64,000 nucleotides of DNA from Miscanthus floridulus (Eukaryota > Streptophyta > Magnoliopsida > Poales > Poaceae), in the NCBI RefSeq assembly GCF_019320115.1, contig NC_089598.1:86133560-86197559 (forward strand), given 5' to 3'. Shown here in pieces: positions 1 to 9,116 of this stretch. A program made the translations under genes and the position numbers. Numbering within the stretch: position 1 is the first letter of the stretch; the number at the start of each line of letters is the position of its first letter. Under the pieces are notes generated by a model that saw only the letters and a program-made list of their open reading frames with translations, was not told the DNA's origin and did not search any database.

Positions 1-1266
1 TTTTGTCTTGAGCAAGCCCCGAAGGAGGGAAGTACTAGAATGGATCCAGATGTTAATGTTCCCTGATGGGTATGCAGCTAATCTGAGGAGGGGAGTGAAC
101 TTATCTACTATGAGAGTCTTAGGGATGAAGAGTCATGACTACCACATATGGATTGAGCGGCTTCTTCTGGCGATGGTTCGAGGCTATGTCCCTGAGCATG
201 TCTGGCTATTGCTGGCAGAGTTGAGCTATTTCTTTCATTAGCTTTGTGCCAAGGAGTTATCTCGGACCATGATTGCTGACTTAGAAAGAATGACACCTAT
301 GTTGCTCTATAAGTTGGAGAAGATCTTTCCACCCGGCTTCTTCAATCCTATGCAGCATTTGATTTTGCACCTCCCGTATGAGGCACGAATGGGGGGCCCA
401 TGCAGGGCTGTTGGTGCTATCCAATCGAGAGATGTCTAAAGGTTCTTCGAAAGAAATGTAGAAATAAATGCAAAATCGAGGCTTCCATTGCAGAGGCATA
501 CATTCTGGAGGAGGTGGCGAACTTCACAACAACATACTATGGTGACAACCTCCCTAGCGTTGATGAGGTCCAATCGAAGAGTATTATGGAAGAGCAGAGT
601 CGGCCCAATCGAAGAACCACAAGTTCTAAAGTTTTTACGCCCGACGTTGATGAGGTCGAGTATTATGGAAGAATTGAAGAAATATACGAACTCAAGTTTT
701 ATGGTTCCAAACCTTTTAATCCCGTCATATCCAAATGCCCTTGGTTTGATCCTAAAGTAACGAGACAGACATATTCTAATCTTGGGCTAGTCGAAATTCG
801 ACAGGATTCCGTCTTACCAGGAGACAATGTCTATATTGTGGCCCAACAGGCCACGCAAGTTTATTATCTCCCATATGCGTGTCAAACTAAAAGGCATCCT
901 AAGGGTTGGGATATTGTGCACAGGGTATCGCCACATGGTAAAGTGCCTGTCCCAAATGATGAAGATTACAACTTAGACCCAAACACATATGATGGAGAGT
1001 TCTTTCAAGAAGAGGGACTAGAAGGGAGGTTTGAGATAGACTTAACCGAAGCGATCGGAATGGAAGTAGACAATGAAACGGTTATTGAAGAGGACGCTGG
1101 AGATGAGGTGCAAAATATGAAGGACTTACAAATGCTTGAGCGATTACATTTAGACAATGACAATGGAAACATTGCTCATTCGGATAGTGTTGATTATTTC
1201 AACATGATTGATAATGATGATGAGACTTATGATCCAGCTAATCCCGATCATGAAGATTATTTCTAA
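1..1266 (+). pseudogene. TNP2-like CACTA transposase, C-terminal part (DUF4218 and DUF4216 regions)
   Basis: Known family: TNP2 is the catalytic transposase of plant CACTA elements. Positions 8-400 encode the end of the catalytic region and the start of the DUF4218 region; 400-540 continue it (PIERCL, RKKCRNKCKIEASIAEAY, YYGDNLPS); 640-960 match the DUF4216 region (YYGRIEEIYELKFYG, then CPWFD and GWDIVHRVSP). The C-terminus is acidic and ends at TAA 1264-1266. Damage: an in-frame TAG at 239-241; a reading-frame change near 390-400 at a run of six G; and a missing segment between the two domains, where residues follow YYGDNLPS directly with a junk linker. A short imperfect direct repeat (GTTGATGAGGTC at about 560 and 643) flanks that shortened segment. 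The gene start is outside the window. Confidence 0.9.
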
Positions 1267-1388
1267 TACATGTAATACTATGTTATTTTATAATTACATT
1301 TTATTTATTTTGCATCTCTTTCTAAGTACTTCTTGTTTATCTGTGCTTATTGGTTTACTCTTTTTAATTGCAGGTGATTGAACAAAGA

Positions 1389-3438
1389 TGGTTTGCGGTG
1401 GGATGAGGAAGCTAGCATCCTTGTACGGAAGGACAATGACCGTTGCATCAGGGGAGAGTAGGAGGAGGAGGAGCCACAGGAGGGAGCCGTCGCCTGCCGC
1501 CCCATCGCATGAGGAGGAGGAGGAGCAGGTGCCCTAGGAGGACGCCGAGGAGGCGTAGGAGGACGTGTAGGAGGACGATGAGGATGAGGCGACAACAGGG
1601 GGTTCCGCTTCCTCTAGTTCATCGAGCATCTACTTGCGAGGTCCCATGAGCCTCCCTCAGTGATCGATACCTCATGAGAGACGACCGCTGATTCGACCCA
1701 AGGGGGAAAAGTAAGTAACTTTAGATGTTATCACTACTTTATATGATATGTTGAAAATCAAAATAGAAACTAATAATTTTTCTTAATCACTTGGGCAGGA
1801 ACTGGATGATTGTGGCGAGTGGAGGTGCTCACACACGCCAAGTCAATGGCATCCTCGGTCTTCTGTGCAAGGAGCACTTCCCTGGCCTGGTTGAGTACGC
1901 CGGAGTGATGAGGCTGGCCTACTCGTTTGACCACTACGCCGCCGCCCCGATGCTGCAGATCAGGACCGCAGGGTATTCAACAACAAGGCGGAGCGGGTGA
2001 AGCAAGAGTTGTGGGTAAGTCTTCCTCACACTACATTGCTCAATACATGCATTCATTGGACATTCTTGAAATAATGAATGGATACATCATGTTTGTATGC
2101 AGGATTTCTTTAGATGCCAGGACAGACATGAGGCTAGGGCGGATGCGGTGGCTACCAAATGCTGCAAAAAACTCATCGTGGACATGCATTATGAGCCGTG
2201 CATCTAGGCCGTCATAACTTACCACGAGACCATCCTTGGAACGAAGGTCACCAAAAGGGACGCAAGAACCATGACGCTGACCCAGGACCAGTACCTACAG
2301 GTAAATACAGAACATTAATACTGGTTCCTTTTGAGATTAAGTAGGCTTAATTTCATCTTCTGATATGTCATGTACTTGATGGCCTATAGATGATTCCTTA
2401 TTGGTGCGTCGTGCATCCCCAGTGCTGGGTACAAATGGTGGACAGGTGGTGCTCACGCGAGTGGGAGGAGACACACAACTTGTGCCGGGAGTGGTGTTTG
2501 ATGATGCCAGGTGTAGCACACCATCAAGGCAGCCGCAGCCTCAGCGGATACGCAGAAACATGGGTACGCGAATTCATTTATTTATTCTAACGCTCAATTC
2601 TGCATGATTTCTAATCATCTTGCTATTTTTCTCGTAGTCGGCGTCACATGGTGGCCAGACATCGACTACAACTCGGAGGACGGGCCCAAGGCGTACAGCA
2701 ATGCGACCATCCACAACCACCTCAGTGAGTACACATCGATGGCAAGGGAGGTCCATGGGCCAGAGTACGATCCGAGCACCGAGGACCTTGATGGAGAAGT
2801 CATCATGAGGGTGGGAGGAGGCAAGAACCATGGGCAATATTGGATTGGCGATGGCGCAATCGACTCGGCCGGTGCTCCCAGTCTCTCCCAGATTCGAGCA
2901 AGAAGCACGAGCATGAGCCTGGCCATACGACCTCGGTAGGACACTTCGCACCACCGGGTGGAGGCACTCGAGGTTATTCCTAGTTTAGTCGTCATTCATT
3001 GGTTTTTTCATACCTTTCCTTTGCATTATTGTAACATTAGGGTGAATATATTGTAGGCCCAGCTAGAACAAGAGAGGAGGATACGGGAGCAGATGCAGGC
3101 GAAGATAGAGAGGGTGGAGGCCGAGCAGCGGAGGATGGCGGACATTCTTCAATACATGCAAAGTCTTGGCGCCGCTATGGGTGTAGTTCCGCCACCTTCG
3201 CTATTCGCTCCACCTCCTCACTATTCTACTCCTATGAGTATAAATGTTTTAGTTTGTATGTTCATGCTTGTGGTCAAACCTAGTAGAGTATGAAAGTTTT
3301 ATTCATGTATGGTATATATTTATCTTGTCTCACACATGCAATCTCTTCTCCTTTGTGCAGAATCAATCGGCGGCATCGAACGATCCTCATGCTTCAGCGA
3401 ATCCTTCACCAAATCAGTCTCATTGGCCATCTTGGTGA
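1389..3438 (+). pseudogene. Second CACTA gene, plant transposase Ptta/En/Spm family (Transposase_24-like)
   Basis: The accessory protein of CACTA elements; family members bind the subterminal repeats (known for TNPA-type proteins, inferred here). A start at 1389 opens a charged first exon. Introns with GT-AG borders lie at 1711-1798, 2015-2102, 2301-2389 and 2564-2637, with two more around 2970-3056 and 3235-3360. Recognisable stretches are GILGLLCKEHFPG, DHYAAAP, ELW joined to DFFRCQDRHEARADA, YWCVVHPQCW, a segment around REVHGPEYDPSTEDLDGE, and a coiled-coil segment with QAKIERVEAEQRRMADIL. The end NQSHWPSW with TGA at 3436-3438 is typical. Damage: stops in exon 1, a TAG at 2205-2207, and a deletion with frame change just after 2640. 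It follows the TNP2-like gene on the same strand by 122 bp. Confidence 0.85.
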
Positions 3439-3534
3439 TGATACTTGTGGTTGTTAATGGTACTTCTATTTGTAATTGTGGTTGTAGTGATGGAGCACTT
3501 AGATTAATTGTGAACTTATTTGTGATATATTGTG

Positions 3535-3632
3535 AGACATGTGACGTTTGTGATATATATGTGGTGTTGGTGATATATATGTGTTGTTGATGATATATAT
3601 GTGATGTTGGTGATGTTTGTTATATATATCTT
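3535..3632. repeat. Short tandem repeat of GATATATATGTG type
   Basis: Directly downstream of the second CACTA gene the sequence repeats a roughly 27-bp unit built on TGATATATATGTG(G/T)TGTTG, about three to four imperfect times, giving a purine/pyrimidine-alternating AT-rich tract. It lies in the 3' untranslated region of the element, before the GC-richer subterminal array. No coding potential is seen. Confidence 0.7.
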
Positions 3633-3686
3633 CTGTTTGTTTGGATGGGATGTAAAAAACAAATAAAAAAGGTTGTTTTCAGTCAC

Positions 3687-4180
3687 TTTGCCGAGTGCAA
3701 TGGCCATGACACTCGGCAAAGTCACTACCTGGGAACATGCTTTACCGAGTGCAAAGGCCATTGCACTCGGCAAACATCACAGATTTGCCGAGTGCCATGG
3801 GCAAGGCACTCAGCAAAGGTCGCCTGTTTGCCGAGTGTCTTGCCGGTGGCACTCGGCACAGTGGCCACCCTTTGCCGAGTGTCTGAGTCAACGGCGCTCG
3901 GCAAAGCGGCGACCTTTACCTAGTGCTTGACCTTGACACTCGGCAAAGCCACCATCACGACGACTTTTCTTTGCCGAGTGTCATATTAGCACTCGGCAAA
4001 GGCTTTGCTGAGTGCCCGATAAAGTGCACTCGGCAAAGAGGTCTTTGTCGATAAACTGTTTACCGAGCACCCTTTGCCGAGTGTAACACTCGGCAAAGGC
4101 TTTGCCGAGTGTAACACTCGGCAAAGGCTTTGCCGAGTGTATATCGGCCTTTGCCGAGTGCCTGAGGCACTCAGCAAAGA
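3687..4180. repeat. CACTA 3' subterminal repeat array (TTTGCCGAGTG motifs, both orientations)
   Basis: The 10-12-bp motif TTTGCCGAGTG and its complement CACTCGGCAAA alternate throughout this stretch, many of them as head-to-head pairs that can fold into short hairpins. The copies nearest the end (4068-4160) are closely spaced and nearly identical, while those near 3700-3950 are diverged. In the CACTA superfamily such arrays are binding sites for the element-encoded TNPA-like protein; here that role is inferred from position and motif density. Confidence 0.9.
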
Positions 4181-4184
4181 AGCT

Positions 4185-4197
4185 GAATCCGGTAGTG
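4185..4197 (-). repeat. CACTA 3' terminal inverted repeat
   Basis: Read on the minus strand the terminus begins CACTACCGGATTC, the canonical start of grass CACTA elements. The element ends at 4197; TAG at 4198-4200 is the candidate 3-bp target duplication. The 5' partner is outside the window. Confidence 0.85.
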
Positions 4198-4200
4198 TAG

Positions 4201-5188
4201 TACCACCACAAGACAACAACGAGAAGAAGAAAGACCCAATCACAGACAAATTCACAAAGGGTGCAAGCCTAAACTACTAAGAGCATCTTCAACGGCCCCC
4301 CAATTCTTCACTATAAATAAGTAGATATTGGGGTAGTCCCACTACTAGTTTTGGGATTATTGCAGGAGTTATTGCAGTAGTTTTTCAATATATCCCTCAA
4401 AAATATCGCCCGCACTTCAGTAGCCTCCCCCTCTCAATATCTCTCTACAACCCATCGACGACGACCGCGTCGAGATCCATCCGATCTGCCCAAAACTCCC
4501 CCTTTTCTATGGAGTCGAGCATGTGCGAGCAGGCTCGGTGGCTCGGCTACCTCTTCGTGGCCACAACGGTGATGTGCGTGGGCGTCCTCCATGGACCATT
4601 GGCGTCGGCCTACTCGGTTCTGCTGCTCGGCACTGGCTTCATCTTGCGCGGATGCTCCCACCTCGACCTCTTGAGTGTGTGCATGCGGAGAACAAGGCCG
4701 CAACAAACGTCGATGCCGATAACCACCACAAGGTCTCGTGTCCCCGACCTTGTGTCCCGCGCTCGTGATGGGATCTGTGCTAGCCTCGCCAACACACCGC
4801 TAGGGCAAAGCGAGCAGTGCTCCCATGACCGCGAGGGCGAAGCAGACGACACTCCCATGATCGTGATGGTGTTGAGCAAATGAACAAGGTGACAAAGCGA
4901 GCGGTGCTTCCATGACCATGAGGACGAAGCAGACAACACTCCCACAACCACAACAGTGTTGGGCAAAGGAACAAGGTGCCAGTTACTGTAGGGTCAAGCC
5001 CCAAGCTATTGGGGGAGATACAACTCCCTCTTTATTTAACTGAAGATTGGAGTTTTTTTGTGGCCAAAAAAAAGAGAGCACTATTAGAGTATTGCTGGAG
5101 CAATAAAATAGCATCATCTTCCTTAATAGGACAATTTTATGAGGATGAGGTGTGTTATTGGAAAACTTTAAGACTAGATCTACAAGGG
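4201..5188. other. Unassigned intergenic stretch with one weak ORF
   Basis: No family is recognised. The stretch near 4281 opens with GAGCATCTTCAACGG, a phrase close to the start of several grass MITE and hAT-type elements, but no matching far end was found. A GC-rich part (4450-4980) holds an open frame of 124 codons (4509-4883, plus) with a hydrophobic stretch near its N-terminus (residues about 11-47) and no recognised domain. Its 3' part lies in a two-copy tandem repeat. It may be a captured gene fragment or chance coding. Confidence 0.4.
4806..4979. repeat. Two-copy 87-bp tandem repeat
   Basis: CAAAGCGAGC(A/G)GTGCT starts at 4806 and again at 4893, and the copies stay aligned to about 4979 with scattered substitutions (CCATGACC, GCGAAGCAGAC / ACGAAGCAGAC, GAACAAGGTG at the end of both). 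The period is 87 bp, a multiple of three. The second copy carries more transitions. Confidence 0.8.
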
Positions 5189-5401
5189 TCCCTCCGTTCC
5201 ATAATAGATAACCTTTTAGCTCTAGAAACGAGAATTAAGGAGAAGCCAAGAAAGTGCGGTGCACGAAAATGAGAAGGAGAAAGATAGAGATAGATTTGTA
5301 GTGAAAAAACAAAAAAAAGTATATCAGGAAGTGAGAATGACAACTAATTCGGGATAAGTGCAGAAGACTAAAAAGGTCTAAGTATTACGAGACCGAGAGA
5401 G
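5189..5401. mobile_element. Stowaway-like MITE, degenerate
   Basis: The left end reads GTCCCTCCGTTCCATAATA and the right end, on the opposite strand, reads CTCTCTCGGTCTCGTAATA. These are two degenerate versions of the CTCCCTCCGTCCCATAATA end common in grass Stowaway/mariner-type MITEs. The right end is followed by TA. The interior is AT-rich and non-coding. The exact left border is uncertain by a few bases. Confidence 0.6.
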
Positions 5402-5534
5402 TAGTCCGGAACCTAGATATAATATTAAAAATTCAGATTTGTTCTGTCTCGATGTCGTTATTGAACCAGATGGAGATTGCAGCTGTGGAACTGTTGTTTC
5501 ACTGTCTACATTATTTATATAGAGTTTGGAGGTA

Positions 5535-5794
5535 CTTCCTCCCAAAAAGAATGTAATCCTGTATTTCAAACCTCGTCTCAAAAAGAATGTAATTCTAGAG
5601 TTAGAGATCACCTTTTTCAATGAGACCCATCAATTAAAAATATCCCTACATGACTAAAACTACCATCCATGAGAAGAACATTCTAGAAGACAACCATTTC
5701 TAGAATGACAGAGGAGGGACAAATACGTAATTTTACACCTACACTGATCTTACCTCGAAAAGCGATATTTACATCCTTTCTAGGACGGACGGAG
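5535..5794. mobile_element. Stowaway-like MITE
   Basis: A 260-bp AT-rich stretch starts CTTCCTCCC and ends GGACGGACGGAG, with TA immediately outside both ends (5533-5534 and 5795-5796), as expected for a mariner-type TA duplication. The left half contains a near-duplicate phrase (CAAAAAGAATGTAAT at about 5543 and 5580). It sits just 3' of the CCR-like pseudogene. Confidence 0.7.
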
Positions 5795-5827
5795 TAACAA
5801 CAAGATGGAACAGTCCCAGTTGGATGT

Positions 5828-8354
5828 TCAATTCAGGATGCCAAATGCTTTGTAGGATTCAACAGTGTCACGGAGGGTTTCCTTATAGGCCTGAAAGTCC
5901 ACCCTAGCTTCTGCAATTTCTCAGAACTGAATACAGAGTCATCATCCACTTCCACAAAACTACAAAACATCGAGATACGAAGAGATAAGTTCCAACCAAG
6001 TCAAGAGAGTGCAAAACTACGGAAGAACAATATATTATGAACAAGAATTCCTCAGTTCATCAATACTTACATACATAGCTAAAATGTAATGATCTCCCAA
6101 AATTATATGCATGCATGGAAGTATTTAATTTAGTCGATATGAATGTCGTGCTCACATCAAATAAAGGCTTTGTTCAGTAGCCATCTCAACTTACCAAGTT
6201 ACCTAATGCTAATGGTGTGGTTACACAAGGAATTCAAGAAGTATCATAACATGAAAAACGGTAGAATTTATTTGTTTGTTAAATCAGCTACATTTTAGCA
6301 TCGTCCTTCTCTTGTAAGGCCATTCCATAAGTTAAAAGGGGAACAAAACTGAATGCTTATAGACAATGGAACTATTTCAGAGGGTGAGACTTACTTTTTG
6401 GGATAATGGTAAGTTGGATATAAGGTCTTCAATATGTTTATCATATCAGAAACTTTTAATGGATGTGAACTGCAGATGTATCGTCCAGATGCTTCTGATT
6501 TTTCGTAAGCCAGAAGAAGAGCATCAGCAACATCACGAATATCCACCATATTTCTGAGTCTATTTTCAACCGTCTCGGGATCTCCTACAGAAGAAATGTA
6601 TGTACTTAAAAAAATTACTAAATGGCTAAATTAAGTAGGTTAACTGAAAGCTTGTTCTTAAGTAGATAAAGTACTTTGTAGCAATTGATTAGTATGCTTT
6701 ATGAATAATCAGAAACAAGCAATAGAGACACTATTGACAAGATTGTCATTTTAATTGTATAACTGAATGCAAACCAGTAGAAAACTAAGATAATATGCAA
6801 CTACCCTACCTTTGAAATAATTAAGGATGACTTTAATGCTCGAATTTACTATAGGCTGCATCAAGGGTCAAAATACATATGACGGGCAAATAGTTACAAT
6901 GTTCAATCCTGTTTTTGCTGCATAAGCCAAAGCCTCACGTTCTGCCAGTGTTTTGGAAAGGAAATACCAATCCTGCAGGATGATGAAATATCTATTTAGG
7001 AAAGCCAAACCAGGAAGTTTATGATAAAGAAACACAAAACAACAATTCAGCAACAATATTTGTGGTTAGTACAAGGACGTGATATAGAGCTAACCAATTG
7101 TTAACAATTGCTTCCCTTTTGGAAGTGCAATGAGAAAAATTACTATGTCTTTCATGAACAGTAGATTTCACCATACGAAAATAGCAAATAATGGGTTCCA
7201 AACCATATTGACTATGGTGGTTCACTGCAAATTAAGAATGCATTCTGGATATAAAGCTGTGCTAATCTTCAGCCTCCAATTTGGCTTAAAAGAAAGTTAG
7301 AGAAGTTTGAACTGCCATGCAAGAAGCCAACAGCAATTGGACAAGATAATTCTTTACTTTCTATGTATGTCTCCAAATGACCGTGAGACGTCCATTTAGT
7401 TAGATGGGATGGTTAGGATCATCTATTACTTCCTAGAGGTAATATGTGGAATATATTTTTATTTAATTTTCTATTTTGTAAAATAGGAAAGTTTTATACA
7501 TCAAAATCTTTTTCTAGATCTAATTGATGCATATGTGATCTATAAGATGTCGTAAATATTTTTATTTTGTAACTTTAGACATGACATAATTTGATTAGCA
7601 TAAATATATATAATATGACAACTAATATAATGTAACATATTCTAATGTGCGTGTACATGTGCACGCTGGATAACCTGATGTATAACCTACTAATTTGTTC
7701 AAATGTACGTGTACGTATTAGCTAGCTACATTAAAATACAATTGGACAAAAAAATAGCTTGTACGTTTTTTTTTCAAATGCAACGTAAATAAAAGCAAAT
7801 GAGACATTGCACAGTACTTTGAATGCAAATACAAGAAATTTGACATGATATGTGCATGATTATTATTATTGGAACGTGACAACATAATAGAAAAAAGAAA
7901 CATGCATAATATATTGTACAATAATGCGTGACAAAAAAATTAATGTGATATGATACCTGAAAATAACGAAAAAGAATGTAACACGTTACATATTACATGT
8001 CATTTAAAAAAGGTAACGTGACATAGTAAACTTGATATTTGTACAATAATTGGCCTACTTTCCATCCGAGTGTATTGTGGATAAATGGAAAGAGTGCATG
8101 GTTGTTGGGTGGTGCATGCCATGTACCCGATATCTAGGGATTCATTGTGATTTTTTCTTTTTCTTGTTATTTTAGTTATTTGATTACTTTATAAATCTCT
8201 AAAAATCAACGGCTATGATTTGTTTTTGCTATTACCTCCTAGCAACTGTATCACCTCATTCTTCCTGCAGTAATCCTCATCTGACCAACAGTCTTCATCA
8301 AAGACCTTACCTTAGGCCAATTAGGATTAGCGAACACAGCTGCACATGAATCCT
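5828..8354 (-). pseudogene. Cinnamoyl-CoA reductase-like / NAD-dependent epimerase-type dehydrogenase, 3' exons, broken
   Basis: Four exons are readable on the minus strand: 8255-8354 (AVFANPNWPK, then FDEDCWSDEDYCRKNE), 6811-6972 (DWYFLSKTLAEREALAYAAK, TGLNIVTICPS, MQPIVNSSIKVILNYFKG), 6395-6584 (GDPETVENRL, VDIRDVADALLLAYEK, GRYICSSHP) and 5828-5959 (SSEKLQKLGW, SYKAFGIL). YFLSK is the YxxxK catalytic motif of the extended short-chain dehydrogenase fold. Borders are GT-AG. Damage: a one-base loss in the 8255-8354 exon after NWPK, an in-frame TGA after CPSYVF in the 6811-6972 exon, and a one-base loss in the last exon near 5887. The upstream exons with the NAD-binding glycine motif are absent: the homology stops at 8355 where copia sequence begins. 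The family makes monolignol precursors or related reductions; which CCR-like clade is not resolved. Confidence 0.85.
6973..8254. other. Long AT-rich intron of the CCR-like pseudogene
   Basis: 1.28 kb between the two upstream visible exons. It is AT-rich with many short A and T runs and no coding region or transposon end that I can defend. The size difference from the other two introns (226 and 435 bp) suggests a decayed insertion here (inference). Confidence 0.5.
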
Positions 8355-8457
8355 TGAGTTTCCAGTCGTTGGTACAAGTATATATAGATTACAATTAAGC
8401 TACGAAACTAAAACGTGGACTGAACGTTTCATCTTCAAGATGCTTCATATTCTAATA
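8355..8457 (-). repeat. Candidate 3' LTR of the copia element, short
   Basis: On the minus strand the copia reading frame ends in TGCGGGGGC, a polypurine tract, and the next bases TATTAGAATATGAAG look like a decayed TGTTAGAATATG LTR start. The stretch ends CTGGAAACTCA before CCR-like exon sequence resumes. That gives an LTR of only 103 bp; the far copy is outside the window, so the borders are not verified. Confidence 0.45.
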
Positions 8458-9116
8458 GCCCCCGCAGTTTCTACCGGGAGAGGAGCGAATGTTGAGGCTG
8501 GAGCGGAAGTTGATGAAGACAGACGTGGGCAGCCCTTTAGTGAATATATCGGCATACTGAAGAGATGTAGGAACATGAAGAACCCGGATAGAAACAAGAG
8601 CCACGCGCTCCCGAACAAAATGTAGATCAATCTCCACATGTTTGGTCCTCTGGTGATGAACATGATTAGTTGACAGATACACGACACTTATGTTGTCTCA
8701 ATAAACAAGAGTGATGCGTGTCAGTGGTGGTTGAAGTTCTCCCAATAATTGACAAAGCCATCAAGCCTCAACCACGACATTTGCAACACCTCTATATTCA
8801 GCTTCAGCACTTGATCGCGACACAGTATGTTGGCGCTTGAAGGACCAGGATATAAGATTATCGCGGAGAAATACACAATAGCCTGAAATAGAGCACCGAG
8901 TGTCCGGGCAGCCTGCCCAATCGGCATCTGAATATACCACCAAATCATGAGATCGGCTACGTGACAAGGAGAGACCAAACTGCAGGGTGCCTTTGATATA
9001 CCGCAGAATCCGCTTTATGAGAGCAAAGTGAGACTCACGAGGATCATGCATATGTAAGCAGGCTTGCTGAACTGCATGTGCAATGTCGGGGCGAGTGAGA
9101 GTTAAGTATTGCAAGG
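8458..9116 (-). pseudogene. Ty1-copia pol, end of RT and RNase H, truncated
   Basis: Reading leftwards from 9116: LQYLTLTRPDIAHAVQQ, DPRESHFALIKRILRYIKGT, DLVVYSDADWAGCPDTR, SWSFKRQHTVSRSSAEAEYR, KHVEIDLHFVRE and ADIFTKGLP. This is the canonical copia C-terminus, RNase H with its DADWAG and SSAEAEYR motifs. Two in-frame TGA codons interrupt it (near 8755 and 8700). The frame is cut at 9116 where the LTR of element A starts; the rest of the copia must lie beyond the right end of A, outside the window. Confidence 0.92.

Larger units (their letters stand above)
1..4197 (+). mobile_element. CACTA (En/Spm) DNA transposon, 3' part, degenerate
   Basis: The 5' end lies outside the window. The order is that of a plant CACTA element: a TNP2-like transposase gene, a second multi-exon gene of the Ptta/En/Spm transposase family, a subterminal array of TTTGCCGAGTG / CACTCGGCAAA motifs, and a terminus reading ...CCGGTAGTG, the complement of the CACTACCGG end. 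The last base is 4197. The trinucleotide TAG at 4198-4200 fits the 3-bp target duplication of this superfamily, but its partner is not visible. Both genes carry stops and frameshifts, so this copy cannot make transposase. Its ends could still be mobilised in trans (inference). Confidence 0.93.

Noticed and set aside
7360..8230. Possible further MITE in the long CCR-like intron
   Set aside because: It is AT-rich with many short runs, but I could not find paired terminal repeats or a target duplication.
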